Source: Burkholderiaceae bacterium
GTDB lineage: Bacteria > Pseudomonadota > Gammaproteobacteria > Burkholderiales > Burkholderiaceae_B
Length of the DNA stretch: 64,000 nt
NCBI GenBank assembly: GCA_023653055.1
Contig: JAMNXR010000004.1
Location: 62,001-126,000, forward strand
Direction: 5' to 3'
The notes beneath the pieces were generated by a model. It did no database searches and had not been told where the DNA came from. It saw only the letters and a list, made by a program, of their open reading frames with translations. Shown piece after piece: positions 19,041 through 28,402 of the stretch. How positions within the stretch are numbered: the first letter of the stretch is position 1; each line of letters starts with the position of its first letter. A program made the position numbers and the translations under genes.

Positions 19041-20549
19041 ATGACCACGGATTATCTCAGACGCATTCTTACTTCCAAAGTGTATGACGTTGCCGTCGAA
19101 ACACCATTGGAATATGCCCCACAGCTCTCCCTACGCATTGGCAACACCGTTTTGCTCAAACGCGAGGACACACAATCCGTCTTTAGCTTCAAGCTCCGTG
19201 GCGCCTACAACAAGATGGCCCACTTACCAAAGGCGGCTCTCGCCCGAGGTGTCATCGCGGCCTCAGCGGGCAACCATGCGCAAGGCGTTGCCCTGTCTGC
19301 CAAGCGACTGGGCTGCAAGGCCGTGATTGTCATGCCCACCACCACTCCAGGCGTCAAAATCGACGCTGTTCGCGCGCTCGGTGCCGAAGTAGTTCTGTAC
19401 GGCGACAGCTTTACCGACGCGTATGGTCACGCGCTGACGTTAGAAAAAAAACAGCACCTTACCTTTGTTCACCCTTTTGACGACCCAGATGTCATCGCGG
19501 GCCAAGGCACCATCGGCATGGAAATTTTGCGTCAACATGCCGAGCCCATCGAGGCAATTTTTGTGGCGATTGGTGGTGGCGGCCTCATCAGTGGCATCGC
19601 CGCCTACGTCAAACAAATCCGCCCTGAAATCAAAATCATTGGTGTACAAACAGTCGACTCAGATGCCATGGTGCGAAGCGTCAAAGCGGGTCGCCGCATC
19701 ACCTTGACGGATGTGGGCCTCTTTTCTGATGGCACCGCTGTCAAACAAGTGGGTGTTGAAACCTTTCGTCTGACACGTGCGCTCGTGGACGACTATGTAC
19801 TGGTGGACACAGACGCCATCTGTGCTGCCATCAAAGATGTATTTCAAGACACACGCAGCGTGCTCGAGCCAGCTGGCGCATTAGCATTGGCTGGCGCCAA
19901 ACAATACGCTAGCGAGCACAAGCTCAAAGGCAAAACGCTGGTCGCGATTGCCTGCGGCGCCAACATGAACTTCGACCGACTGCGCTTTGTCGCGGAACGG
20001 GCCGAAGTCGGTGAGTCACGCGAAGCTATTTTTGCGGTCACCCTGCCCGAGCAAAGAGGCAGTTTCAGAACGTTTTGTGCACTCGTAGGCAACCGTAATG
20101 TCACTGAATTCAACTATCGAATCTCTGACGCAACCTCTGCGTATGTATTCGTCGGCATTCAAGTATCCAGTTTGTCCGAGCCCAACAAAATCGCGAACAA
20201 TTTTCGCAAGCATGGCTTTGACACGCTCGATCTGACGCACGACGAGATGGCAAAAACCCATTTGCGACATATGGTCGGTGGGCGCTCCAACCTCGCAGGC
20301 AATGAGTTGCTCTACCGCTTTGAGTTTCCCGAACGCCCGGGTGCGTTGATGCGATTTCTAAACTCGATGAAACCCGAATGGAACATTAGCCTATTCCACT
20401 ATCGAAATCAGGGCGCGGATTACGGCCAGATTTTGATTGGTATTCAGGTTCCTGCTGGGAGCAAAAAGGCCTTTAAAGCTTTTCTTGAAGAGGTTGGATA
20501 CCCACACTGGAACGAGTCAGAAAACCCAGCCTATAAATTATTTTTATAA
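19041..20549 (+). CDS. ilvA: Threonine deaminase IlvA (biosynthetic)
   Basis: A 502-residue PLP enzyme that converts threonine to 2-oxobutanoate, the first step to isoleucine. The PLP lysine is in SVFSFKLRGAYNKM, the phosphate loop is GGGGLISG, and AASAGNHAQGVA is the substrate loop. The C-terminal third (about 325-502) has two ACT-like regulatory repeats (AIFAVTLPEQRGSFRTFCAL and LLYRFEFPERPGALMRFL), so isoleucine feedback is expected. ATG 19041 follows AGGA and opens into the normal N terminus; an 88-codon upstream extension lacks family similarity. Confidence 0.95.
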   Translation: MTTDYLRRILTSKVYDVAVETPLEYAPQLSLRIGNTVLLKREDTQSVFSFKLRGAYNKMAHLPKAALARGVIAASAGNHAQGVALSAKRLGCKAVIVMPTTTPGVKIDAVRALGAEVVLYGDSFTDAYGHALTLEKKQHLTFVHPFDDPDVIAGQGTIGMEILRQHAEPIEAIFVAIGGGGLISGIAAYVKQIRPEIKIIGVQTVDSDAMVRSVKAGRRITLTDVGLFSDGTAVKQVGVETFRLTRALVDDYVLVDTDAICAAIKDVFQDTRSVLEPAGALALAGAKQYASEHKLKGKTLVAIACGANMNFDRLRFVAERAEVGESREAIFAVTLPEQRGSFRTFCALVGNRNVTEFNYRISDATSAYVFVGIQVSSLSEPNKIANNFRKHGFDTLDLTHDEMAKTHLRHMVGGRSNLAGNELLYRFEFPERPGALMRFLNSMKPEWNISLFHYRNQGADYGQILIGIQVPAGSKKAFKAFLEEVGYPHWNESENPAYKLFL

Positions 20550-20585
20550 AACCGCTGCGCTTGGTCACCAACACGCCGTCGTCAA

Positions 20586-21152
20586 TTAGTCGCCGCCAAA
20601 TCGACACACGCTAAAAAACGGTGTGTCAGTGGCGGCGATTTTTGCGGACCCGCCAAGATCTGGCAGATCAATAATGGCGGCGGCCTCGACCACATTACCG
20701 CCCAGCAATTGCAGCAGTTTGATGGCGGCCAGCATCGTGCCACCCGTCGCGACCAAATCATCGACCAGCAGCACACGCTGACCGGGCTTGACCGCATCCT
20801 GATGCACCTCTACGGTGGCATCGCCATACTCGAGGCTGTAGGCTTGCGCCACGGTTTTGTGTGGCAACTTACCCTCTTTGCGAACCGGCACAAAACCAAC
20901 CCCCAACGCATACGCCAGCGCACTGCCAAAAATGAATCCCCGGGCATCAATCCCGACCACCAAGTCAATGCGCTGGCGCATGTGACGATAAACAAAAATA
21001 TCGATCAGCGCCCGAAATGCTCTGGGGTCTTGTAACAACGGCGTAATGTCGCGAAACATCACACCTGGCTTGGGCCAATCTGGAATTGTCCTGATCAGCC
21101 CTCGCACGACTTCCATCGAATCCTGATAGGGGGGAATGATGGGCATAATCAT
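20586..21152 (-). CDS. apt: Adenine phosphoribosyltransferase Apt
   Basis: A 188-residue type I phosphoribosyltransferase that salvages adenine to AMP with PRPP. It shows [47 protein letters not shown] and the PRPP loop [14 protein letters not shown]. The start among two nearby ATGs (21152, 21146) is uncertain; GGAG lies about 10 bases before the first. It is convergent with ilvA over 36 bp with no clear terminator, and it precedes nothing but shares strand with purT 46 bp upstream, giving a small purine pair. Confidence 0.94.
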   Translation of the reverse strand: MIMPIIPPYQDSMEVVRGLIRTIPDWPKPGVMFRDITPLLQDPRAFRALIDIFVYRHMRQRIDLVVGIDARGFIFGSALAYALGVGFVPVRKEGKLPHKTVAQAYSLEYGDATVEVHQDAVKPGQRVLLVDDLVATGGTMLAAIKLLQLLGGNVVEAAAIIDLPDLGGSAKIAATDTPFFSVCRFGGD

Positions 21153-21198
21153 TGGGTGTCGCTCCGCATGGGGTGATCCGTTTACAAGAATGAATAGT

Positions 21199-22455
21199 TT
21201 AAGCGGCTTTCACCCGAACGGCCCCAGAAACGCGCAGTGCTTTTGCTCGGGCTGCGCTCACTGACACATCCGTCGCCAAGCCCACCCCCATCCGACGCTT
21301 GACAAAGGACTCGGGCTTGCCGAACAAACGCAAATCCGTCCCGGGCTCCCTTAACGCCTCTGCAATGCCTTCGTATCGGACTGCTTTTGCCTCAATCCCT
21401 CCGTAAATCACACTGCTTGCTGCTGGCGCACGCAATGAGGTGTCCACAGGTAAACCGAGCAAGGCCCGCGCATGCAACTCAAATTCACTTTGCACCTGGG
21501 ATACCAAGGTGACTAAGCCTGTGTCGTGCGGACGTGGGCTGACCTCCGAAAACCAGACCTGATCGCCCGAGACAAATAACTCCACTCCAAACAATCCTTG
21601 TCCACCGAGGTTGTCGGTGACGGCGCGGGCGATTTGTTGCGCACGTGCAAGTGCCTGCGCCGACATGGGCTGTGGCTGCCAGCTTTCGACATAATCACCC
21701 CCGACCTGCAAGTGCCCGATCGGTTCGCAAAAATGGGTCGCCACCATGCCGTCTGCCCCCCGCGCGCGCACCGTCAACAAGGTAATTTCGTATTCAAAAT
21801 CAATAAAACCTTCGACAATAATCCGGCTGCCTTCGACGCGCGCGCCTGCTTTGGCAATATTCCAGGCAGTTTCAATATCCTCGGGACCTTTTAATACCGA
21901 CTGTCCTTTTCCGGACGAAGACATGACGGGCTTGACCAGGCAGGGAAAGCCTACAACGGTAGTCGCCTCAGCCAAAGCAGTCAGGGAGTCCGCAAACTGG
22001 TAGGGCGAGGTGGGCAGACCCAGCGTCTCAGCGGCGAGACGACGAATGCCTTCTCGATTCATAGTGAGCTGCGCCGCACGCGCAGTCGGGGTGACACGCA
22101 CCGTGCCTGCCGCCTCCAATTCCACCAACAAGTCCGTCGCAATCGCCTCGATTTCTGGCACGATCAGATGAGGTTGTTCCTTTTCAATCACAGCACGCAA
22201 GGCTGCCTTGTCCGTCATCGCCACCACATGCGCCCTGTGCGCCACCTGTTGCCCAGGCGCATCGGCATACCGATCTACCGCGATAACCTCAACCCCTAAG
22301 CGCTGGAGCGACAGGATGACCTCTTTGCCCAACTCACCGGCACCCAGCAGCATTACCCTGAGTGCGGCACCCGACAAAGGGGTGGCAAAAACAGCGGCAT
22401 ACGGCGCGAGCGCTGCGGCAGGGGATGTCGAAGAGACATTCATAGGCGTTGTCAT
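21199..22455 (-). CDS. purT: Formate-dependent phosphoribosylglycinamide formyltransferase PurT
   Basis: A 418-residue ATP-grasp enzyme that formylates GAR in purine synthesis using formate and ATP in place of formyl-THF. It has [13 protein letters not shown] at the N terminus, SSGKGQSV (ATP-grasp), [21 protein letters not shown], and the Mg site region [17 protein letters not shown] 22455 with GGA upstream gives the family length. The frame stays open a further 624 bases upstream across kdsD, but that part is not homologous. It is divergent from kdsD over 114 bp. Confidence 0.94.
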   Translation of the reverse strand: MTTPMNVSSTSPAAALAPYAAVFATPLSGAALRVMLLGAGELGKEVILSLQRLGVEVIAVDRYADAPGQQVAHRAHVVAMTDKAALRAVIEKEQPHLIVPEIEAIATDLLVELEAAGTVRVTPTARAAQLTMNREGIRRLAAETLGLPTSPYQFADSLTALAEATTVVGFPCLVKPVMSSSGKGQSVLKGPEDIETAWNIAKAGARVEGSRIIVEGFIDFEYEITLLTVRARGADGMVATHFCEPIGHLQVGGDYVESWQPQPMSAQALARAQQIARAVTDNLGGQGLFGVELFVSGDQVWFSEVSPRPHDTGLVTLVSQVQSEFELHARALLGLPVDTSLRAPAASSVIYGGIEAKAVRYEGIAEALREPGTDLRLFGKPESFVKRRMGVGLATDVSVSAARAKALRVSGAVRVKAA

Positions 22456-22569
22456 GGAGAATCCAAAGCAAGGGACACATAAAAGAGACATCAATGTGCC
22501 ACAGCGCGCAACCCGACGCAACCGCAGCGAAAAGCCGCATAGCGCTGCCGAAACGATTAAACTTAGAAG

Positions 22570-23616
22570 ATGTCCTCTACGCCTCCTTTGAAAACCCAGA
22601 CCTCCCCAGCGCCCAGCGCGCGTTGCGTCGGGTCCGACTCCGCCCTGACCGGCGAAGCCGCGCTTGCCTCCGCTCAGCGCACGCTTGCACTCGAAGCGCA
22701 GGCGATTCTTGAGCTTCGAAACCGCTTGGACGACCAATTTACACAGGCCGTCAATCTGATTCTGGCTTGCCCTGGCAGAGTTGTGGTTTGCGGACTTGGC
22801 AAAACTGGACATATCGCCCGCAAAATTGCAGCCACGTTTGCCTCGACCGGGACCCCCTCGTTTTTTCTGCATGCGGCCGAAGCCATTCATGGCGATATTG
22901 GCATGCTCGGCGGTCAAGACGTGCTTATCGCACTTTCTTACTCGGGGGCGGGTCAGGAAATGCTGACCATCTTGCCTGCGGCGCACCGACTCGGCGTAAA
23001 GGTGATCGCCCTGACAGGAAATGATCAATCCGAGCTCGCCAGACTGGCCGAGATCCATCTCAACATCGGCGTTGCTCAAGAAGCGTGCCCTTTAAATCTT
23101 GCACCGACCTCCAGCACGACGACCGCGCTGGCACTTGGTGATGCGCTAGCCGTTGCCTGTCTCGAAGCGCGCGGCTTTGGTCATGAAGACTTCGCCCGCT
23201 CGCACCCCGGCGGTGCTTTAGGCAGACGCTTGCTCATGCGCGTCTCAGATGTTATGCGCAGCGGCGCCGCCGTGCCAACCGTTGTAGCGGAGGCCACTGT
23301 ATTTCAGGCTTTAGAGGAAATTTCGCGCAAAGGCATGGGCATGACAGCCGTACTCGACGTCTATGGATCTGCTATCGGAATATTTACCGATGGTGATTTG
23401 CGCCGACTCATTGAACGCAAAGGTGACGTTCGAAGCCTAAATGTCACCGAGGGCATGAGTCGCAATCCTCGACACATCTCCGCCGAAGCCTTAGCCGTCG
23501 ACGCGGCGGCGCTGATGGATCAATACCGACTCAACCAGATGTTAGTGGCGGACGCGAGTGGCAAGCTACTCGGCGCCTTGCATATGCATGACCTGATGGC
23601 CGCCAAAGTTGTCTGA
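22570..23616 (+). CDS. kdsD: D-arabinose 5-phosphate isomerase KdsD
   Basis: A 348-residue isomerase that makes arabinose 5-phosphate from ribulose 5-phosphate, the first step to Kdo of LPS. A SIS domain covers about residues 60-190 ([49 protein letters not shown]). Two CBS repeats follow from about 225 to the end. [18 protein letters not shown] is typical of the family. It heads the run kdsD-kdsC-lptC-lptA-lptB, which couples Kdo synthesis with LPS export. The N-terminal 30 residues are longer than in E. coli. Confidence 0.95.
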   Translation: MSSTPPLKTQTSPAPSARCVGSDSALTGEAALASAQRTLALEAQAILELRNRLDDQFTQAVNLILACPGRVVVCGLGKTGHIARKIAATFASTGTPSFFLHAAEAIHGDIGMLGGQDVLIALSYSGAGQEMLTILPAAHRLGVKVIALTGNDQSELARLAEIHLNIGVAQEACPLNLAPTSSTTTALALGDALAVACLEARGFGHEDFARSHPGGALGRRLLMRVSDVMRSGAAVPTVVAEATVFQALEEISRKGMGMTAVLDVYGSAIGIFTDGDLRRLIERKGDVRSLNVTEGMSRNPRHISAEALAVDAAALMDQYRLNQMLVADASGKLLGALHMHDLMAAKVV

Positions 23617-23625
23617 GACCCTTCG

Positions 23626-24225
23626 ATGAATCGACCCAACCTGATCCCCCATCCTGCCGAATCACTGGTACTTGCCCGAACCCCTGCCGCACTGCGTGAG
23701 CGTCTTGCGCGGCTCAAGTTGATGATCTTCGATGTGGACGGTGTGTTGACAGATGGCAGCCTTTGGTACGGTGAACATGGCGAAATGCTTAAACGCTTTA
23801 ACGCGCTAGACGGGCACGGGTTAAAAATGCTTGCGACCAGTGGTATCAAAGTCGCGCTCGTGACCGGTCGTGAAGGCCCAATCGTAGATCGTCGTGCTGC
23901 CGAACTCGGCTTAGGTGATGTGATTCAAAATGTGCGCGACAAAGGTGCAGTCCTGACAGAATTAGTGGCCCGTTATCATCTGACCCTAGAGGAGTCAGGC
24001 TTTATGGGCGACGATCTGATTGACTTGCCGGCCATGCAGCGCGCTGGATTTGCAGCAAGTGTGCCGGATGCACCTGCCTATATGACGCAAGCTGCACACT
24101 GGGTCGCCACAAAATCAGGCGGCAAAGGTGCTGTGCGGGAGTGCTGCGACTTGATTCTGGCCTCTCAAGGTAAGTTAGGTCATTTTTTCCAGCCTGGCCG
24201 TCTCGGTCCAGGCGTCATCCAATAA
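23626..24225 (+). CDS. kdsC: 3-deoxy-D-manno-octulosonate 8-phosphate phosphatase KdsC
   Basis: A 199-residue HAD phosphatase without cap domain that removes phosphate from Kdo-8-P. The nucleophile motif is FDVDGVLTDG (about residues 35-44). VTGREG provides motif II, KGAVL carries the motif III lysine, and GDDLIDLP is motif IV. The gene starts 9 bp after kdsD and ends 10 bp before lptC. It probably acts as a homotetramer, as family members do. Confidence 0.95.
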   Translation: MNRPNLIPHPAESLVLARTPAALRERLARLKLMIFDVDGVLTDGSLWYGEHGEMLKRFNALDGHGLKMLATSGIKVALVTGREGPIVDRRAAELGLGDVIQNVRDKGAVLTELVARYHLTLEESGFMGDDLIDLPAMQRAGFAASVPDAPAYMTQAAHWVATKSGGKGAVRECCDLILASQGKLGHFFQPGRLGPGVIQ

Positions 24226-24235
24226 ATCGAGCTCC

Positions 24236-24853
24236 ATGAAAGAACGCGCGTCCATTGTTGTCTCGATTTTCATCCTCACACTTTTAGTGATGGGGACATG
24301 GTGGGCAGCTGAGTATTCGCAGCGCGCCGTCCAGATTGATCCTCCTAGCCGCCTGACCCATGAGCGCGACACGTGGGCAAAAAAAATAGTGCTGGTGCGC
24401 ACCGACCCACAAGGGATCGTGATCCACCGCCTCGAAGGTGACCTCATGGAGCACTTTCCCGATGACAAATCCTACGAACTTCACGCGCCAAGGGCCTATA
24501 CCCTCAGAGAAGAAAACCCACTGACCGTTGCCACCTCAAAAGTCGCCTTCATTTATGATGAAGGCGACAAAATCGTAATGCGTGGCGATGCGGTGTTAGT
24601 GAGACTGGGCGACGCTGAACGACAGCCACTCAACTTTCAAAGCGATGAAATCACGATACTGGTGGACCAAGACGTGGCTTTCACAGATCTCCCCGCGGTG
24701 GCGACCAGTGGTCGCTCAAGGATGAATGGCGTGGGCATGCGTTTTAACAATGCCACGCAGCAACTGGACGTGTTCAAATCAACCGATGTCGACATTGCCC
24801 CTAAAGACCAGCAAGAGGGTACGGAACCTCCCGCACAACGAGCCAACCCATGA
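24236..24853 (+). CDS. lptC: LPS export protein LptC
   Basis: A 205-residue bitopic inner-membrane protein that receives LPS from LptB2FG and passes it to LptA. An N-terminal membrane segment (about residues 7-25, VVSIFILTLLVMGTWWAAEY) is followed by a beta-jellyroll periplasmic domain with GIVIHRLEGDLMEHFPDD and VLVRLGDAER. It overlaps lptA by 4 bp. Identity rests on architecture and order as much as on sequence, because LptC is poorly conserved. Confidence 0.92.
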   Translation: MKERASIVVSIFILTLLVMGTWWAAEYSQRAVQIDPPSRLTHERDTWAKKIVLVRTDPQGIVIHRLEGDLMEHFPDDKSYELHAPRAYTLREENPLTVATSKVAFIYDEGDKIVMRGDAVLVRLGDAERQPLNFQSDEITILVDQDVAFTDLPAVATSGRSRMNGVGMRFNNATQQLDVFKSTDVDIAPKDQQEGTEPPAQRANP

Positions 24854-25512
24854 TTTTTAATAGTCATTCCTTCTCTTTTCGCAGCCTCATCGCCTTGAGC
24901 CTGCTCGGTCTTAGCTGGTGTACGCACGCACAAACGCCGACGGCCAAGCCTGTTACTCCTGTCGAAGAGCCCAGTACGACCATTCTCTCCGATACGCTGC
25001 GCTACGACGATACCAAGCGTGAAAGCACCTTTACGGGCAAAGTAGTCATGACACGCGGTTTGTTGACGCTAAGTTCAGACACGCTCTCCATGCGAGAAGA
25101 TAGTGAGGGCCACCAGTATGGCGTTGCCACTGCCGACGCAGGCAAGCGCGTGTTTATTCGTCAAGTTCGTCCCGAAAATTTTGAAGTCCTCGAAGGCGTT
25201 GGACTCAAAGCAAACTATGACGGTAAAAATGAGACTTTTGATTTAATAGGTCAAGCTGTTGTCACCCGCTACATTTGCGGCAAGCATTTCGATACGGTGA
25301 GTGGCCAGCAAGTGCGCTACAACCAAAAAACTGACGTGTACCAGGCCTTTTCTGGCCCAGACTCATTCAATCCAGATGGTCGTGTCCGCTCCGTTGCGCA
25401 ACCGAAGGCGCGAACCGATGCTGCCATCGCAGCCTGTCAAGCGGCTCAGGCCACAAATCCAGCGCCCAGCTTGACGCCCGCGATACCTCCTGTTGTTTCC
25501 CCTCGCCGTTAA
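24850..25512 (+). CDS. lptA: Periplasmic LPS transport protein LptA
   Basis: A 220-residue periplasmic protein forming the LPS bridge between inner and outer membrane. A signal peptide ends near residue 28 (CTHA-Q). The OstA-like jellyroll follows (ILSDTLRYDDTKRESTFTGK, VMTRGLLTLSSDTLSM, IGQAVVTRYICG). The C-terminal 35 residues are Ala/Pro-rich and low in complexity. It is coupled to lptC by ATGA, and lptB starts 10 bp after the stop. Confidence 0.93.
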   Translation: MIFNSHSFSFRSLIALSLLGLSWCTHAQTPTAKPVTPVEEPSTTILSDTLRYDDTKRESTFTGKVVMTRGLLTLSSDTLSMREDSEGHQYGVATADAGKRVFIRQVRPENFEVLEGVGLKANYDGKNETFDLIGQAVVTRYICGKHFDTVSGQQVRYNQKTDVYQAFSGPDSFNPDGRVRSVAQPKARTDAAIAACQAAQATNPAPSLTPAIPPVVSPRR

Positions 25513-25522
25513 AAGTTACCTT

Positions 25523-26314
25523 ATGCAAACATCGCACGCCTCGTCCAGCCCTGACTCGCACATGCTCGCTACACCCGGGCAACTGACTGCGACAGGCCTG
25601 CGCAAGTCCTACGGTGGCCGCATGGTGGTGCAAGACGTCTCGATTTCCGTCAAAAGTGGCGAAGTGGTCGGTCTACTTGGTCCGAACGGCGCAGGTAAAA
25701 CTACGAGCTTTTACATGATTGTGGGGCTCGTCGCAGCCGATGCGGGCCGAATCGAAATTGACGATACCGTCATCAGCAGTATGCCGATTCACAAACGCGC
25801 ACGGCTAGGACTGTCCTATCTACCTCAAGATGCCTCCGTGTTTCGTCGTCTCACTGTCGAAGAAAACATTCGTGCCGTGCTTGAGCTGCAAATTGATCAT
25901 GACGGCAAAAAATTCTCAACACAGAAAATTGAAGAGCAACTCAATGCCTTGCTCGAAGAACTACAAATTACACATATTCGTCGCAACAGTGCCCTGTCTC
26001 TGTCAGGCGGAGAAAGGCGGCGCGTTGAGATCTCGCGCGCGCTGGCGACCCGCCCGCGCTTCATCCTGCTGGACGAACCCTTTGCTGGCGTCGACCCGAT
26101 TGCCGTGATTGAAATTCAGCGTATTGTGCGTTTTCTCAAAAGCCGCGGAATTGGCGTTCTCATCACAGACCATAACGTCCGTGAAACGCTAGGTATCTGC
26201 GACCGCGCATACATCATCAGTGAAGGTAAAGTCCTGACAACAGGGCAACCGAATGACATTATTAATGACGCCTCCGTTCGTCGTGTGTATTTGGGTGAAC
26301 ATTTCAAGATGTAG
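25523..26314 (+). CDS. lptB: LPS export ABC ATPase LptB
   Basis: A 263-residue ATPase that powers LPS extraction from the inner membrane. Walker A is GPNGAGKTT, the signature is LSGGERRRVEI, Walker B is FILLDEPFAGVDP, and the switch histidine is in ITDHNVRETL. ATG 25523 is used; it gives about 20 extra N-terminal residues compared with E. coli. In most Proteobacteria rpoN follows at once; here the next gene is hpf after 212 bp. Confidence 0.95.
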   Translation: MQTSHASSSPDSHMLATPGQLTATGLRKSYGGRMVVQDVSISVKSGEVVGLLGPNGAGKTTSFYMIVGLVAADAGRIEIDDTVISSMPIHKRARLGLSYLPQDASVFRRLTVEENIRAVLELQIDHDGKKFSTQKIEEQLNALLEELQITHIRRNSALSLSGGERRRVEISRALATRPRFILLDEPFAGVDPIAVIEIQRIVRFLKSRGIGVLITDHNVRETLGICDRAYIISEGKVLTTGQPNDIINDASVRRVYLGEHFKM

Positions 26315-26526
26315 GTCAATTAGAAAATGACTTCACCTTGTTCAGCCATTCCTGCTGCACCGCAGCGTTGAAATGATGGGCTCAACCCCTTAAATAGGGA
26401 TTTATCCCCTTGATTTCTATCCCTAAGTCACTAAACTGAAACTATTGAAACTACACAAGGAGTTGCCGACGATAGAACTGTTGTATGTCTATGCACATAG
26501 CTAGATCCCTTTATGGAGAGTACGCA
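26315..26526. other. Gap at the usual site of rpoN; no gene seen
   Basis: The 212 bp between lptB and hpf hold no frame with RpoN similarity and no visible remnant of its RpoN-box. A short palindrome CTATGCACATAG lies near 26492-26503, and GGAG of the hpf ribosome-binding site closes the gap. A weak promoter-like pair (TTGATT then TAAACT, 16-bp spacer, about 26411-26438) may serve hpf. Confidence 0.5.
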
Positions 26527-26853
26527 ATGAACCTAAATATTACTGGTCACCATCTTGACGTCACCCCAGCTATCCGGGAATACATCCAAACAAAGATGAC
26601 GCGCGTTCTGCGGCACTTTGATCACGTGATCGACACACAGGTCATCCTGTCGCTCGAGCCACTCAAGCACCGAGCGGAACTTACGCTCCACATTCCTGGC
26701 AAAGACATCCATTGCGAAGCGTCTGAAAACAACCTCTACGCCGCAATCGACCTCCTCATTGACAAGGTGGATCGCAAGGTCCTTCAGCACAAAAATCGCA
26801 CGCAAAATCACCATCATCTCGCAGCAAAGCGACAGGTGTTTGAAACAGCATAA
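26527..26853 (+). CDS. hpf: Ribosome hibernation promoting factor, short form
   Basis: A 108-residue protein of the HPF/YfiA family that binds the small ribosomal subunit and promotes inactive 100S dimers in stationary phase. It starts MNLNITGHHLDVTPAIREYI and carries LTLHIPGKDIHCEA and DLLIDKVDRKVLQHKN. There is no long-form C-terminal dimerisation domain. ATG 26527 has GGAG 8 to 9 bases upstream. A terminator follows directly. Confidence 0.95.
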   Translation: MNLNITGHHLDVTPAIREYIQTKMTRVLRHFDHVIDTQVILSLEPLKHRAELTLHIPGKDIHCEASENNLYAAIDLLIDKVDRKVLQHKNRTQNHHHLAAKRQVFETA

Positions 26854-26880
26854 ATCTTAGGTGTGACACACCCTAAGTCT

Positions 26881-26922
26881 CAGTCAAATGCCTGCCCATG
26901 CGGTGGGCATTTTTGTGACTGG
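26881..26922 (+). terminator. Intrinsic terminator after hpf
   Basis: AAATGCC (26886-26892) pairs with GGCATTTT (26907-26914), and the outer CAGTCA/TGACTG (26881-26886, 26917-26922) can extend the stem. The T-run is TTTTT at 26910-26914. It sits 28 bp after the hpf stop and suggests that ptsN needs its own promoter or read-through. Confidence 0.7.
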
Positions 26923-26976
26923 ACACCCCAAAAAAGCACGCCTCTTTAGACCGCACCGCAGCATATAATTGTCCGC

Positions 26977-27432
26977 ATGAAACTTTTGTCACGCATTTTG
27001 CCTATACGCAATATCGTGCTGGATCTCGTGGTCACCAGCAAAAAGCGCGCCTTCGAGCAGGCGAGCCTGTTATTTGAAAATAACAACGGGATCGAACGGG
27101 CGGCTGTCTTTGAGAGCCTGTTCAACCGCGAACGTCTAGGCTCGACAGGATTGGGAGGCGGCATCGCTGTCCCACATGGCCGCGTCAAAGGGATCAAGCA
27201 CTCCGCTGCGGCTTTTTTTAGGCTCGCGCAACCAATTGCCTTCGATGCGCCTGATCGTCAACCTGTCAGCCAATTACTTTTTCTCGTGACGCCCGAAGCT
27301 GAAACGCAACAACATCTCGATATACTGGCAGAAGTTGCCCAGCGCCTTTCCGAACCATCCCTGCGAGAACACCTGCTAACAGAACTCGATCCAAGCGTTG
27401 TGCAACAGCTTTTGACAACGGGCCAAGTCTGA
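26977..27432 (+). CDS. ptsN: Nitrogen-related PTS protein EIIA(Ntr), PtsN
   Basis: A 151-residue PTS EIIA type-2 domain protein. The phosphorylated histidine is His67 in GGIAVPHGRV. In betaproteobacteria the PTS is mostly regulatory, relaying PEP/glutamine and potassium signals rather than moving sugar. It lies before hprK, which phosphorylates the HPr partner. A TATAAT hexamer is at 26964-26969, only 7 bp before the ATG; if used it would give a nearly leaderless message, but no good -35 is present. Confidence 0.94.
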   Translation: MKLLSRILPIRNIVLDLVVTSKKRAFEQASLLFENNNGIERAAVFESLFNRERLGSTGLGGGIAVPHGRVKGIKHSAAAFFRLAQPIAFDAPDRQPVSQLLFLVTPEAETQQHLDILAEVAQRLSEPSLREHLLTELDPSVVQQLLTTGQV

Positions 27433-27474
27433 TCGACCCTCTGGTCCGCCTCTTCCTACCACTTTGGAGTCGCT

Positions 27475-28401
27475 ATGCTGACGGTGCAGGACCTCGTAAA
27501 TGACAACGTCGATGACATTTGTTTCAAATGGGTCGCTGGACAGTCCGCCGCAGATCGCCTGATCCCTGACAACGGCATGGCGGCGGCGGACCTGATCGGT
27601 CACCTCAACCTGATTCACCCTTCTCGCATCCAGGTATTTGGCCGCGAAGAAATGGACTACTACACCCGCTTTGATAGCCGCCGACGGGTGCACCATCTCG
27701 AAGAACTACTTGCGGGCGGCGTGCCCGCGATCCTGTTGGCCGACAATCTTCCCGCCACAGAAGACCTCATTCAAAACTGCGAAAACAGTCACGTCCCCCT
27801 TTTATCCACGTCAGTTCACGCCGCCGCACTGATTGACCTGCTGCGGATTTATCTCAGCCGACGACTTGCACCCACCACGACCGTACACGGTGTCTTTATG
27901 GACGTGCTGGGGCTCGGCGTACTCATTACGGGGGAGTCGGGCTTAGGCAAAAGCGAACTCGCGCTAGAGTTGATCTCGCGTGGCCATGGTTTGGTCGCGG
28001 ATGATGCCGTCGAGTTATCACGCACCGCACCCCACGCGATTGATGGGCACTGTCCAGAACTCTTGCGCAACATGCTCGAGGTGCGCGGCTTGGGGCTACT
28101 GAATATCCGGACAATTTTTGGTGAAACCTCTGTGCGGCGCAAGATGAAACTCAAGCTCATCGTGCATCTCGTACGCGCCACAGCACAAGACAAATTTGAA
28201 CGTCTGCCGCTACAAGACATGACCCAAGACATGTTGGGCTGTCCGATTCGCAAGGTGATGCTTCAGGTTGCAGCAGGCCGCAACTTGGCCGTGCTCGTCG
28301 AAGCTGCCGTCCGCAATACAATTCTTAAGCTGCGTGGCATCGATACGCTCGCCGAATTTATGGAGCGCCAATCCGCTGCGATCGCCCAAGGTCAGAATTG
28401 A
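27475..28401 (+). CDS. hprK: HPr kinase/phosphorylase HprK
   Basis: A 308-residue bifunctional enzyme that phosphorylates HPr on serine with ATP or pyrophosphate and reverses it with phosphate. The P-loop is GESGLGKS at residues 153-160, followed by the catalytic region [17 protein letters not shown] and the HprK signature [20 protein letters not shown] 27475 is used. It lies between ptsN and rapZ, separated from rapZ by one base. In these bacteria the target HPr gene is expected elsewhere with ptsI. Confidence 0.95.
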   Translation: MLTVQDLVNDNVDDICFKWVAGQSAADRLIPDNGMAAADLIGHLNLIHPSRIQVFGREEMDYYTRFDSRRRVHHLEELLAGGVPAILLADNLPATEDLIQNCENSHVPLLSTSVHAAALIDLLRIYLSRRLAPTTTVHGVFMDVLGLGVLITGESGLGKSELALELISRGHGLVADDAVELSRTAPHAIDGHCPELLRNMLEVRGLGLLNIRTIFGETSVRRKMKLKLIVHLVRATAQDKFERLPLQDMTQDMLGCPIRKVMLQVAAGRNLAVLVEAAVRNTILKLRGIDTLAEFMERQSAAIAQGQN

Positions 28402-28402
28402 A

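Noticed and set aside
22456-23079. Long upstream extension of the purT frame across kdsD
   Set aside because: The added 208 codons have no PurT similarity, lie antisense to the clear kdsD gene, and the normal PurT N terminus starts at 22455.
26315-26526. Genome-wide loss of sigma-54
   Set aside because: The near-perfect -24/-12 promoter with NtrC boxes before urtA argues that sigma-54 is in use; relocation of rpoN is more likely.
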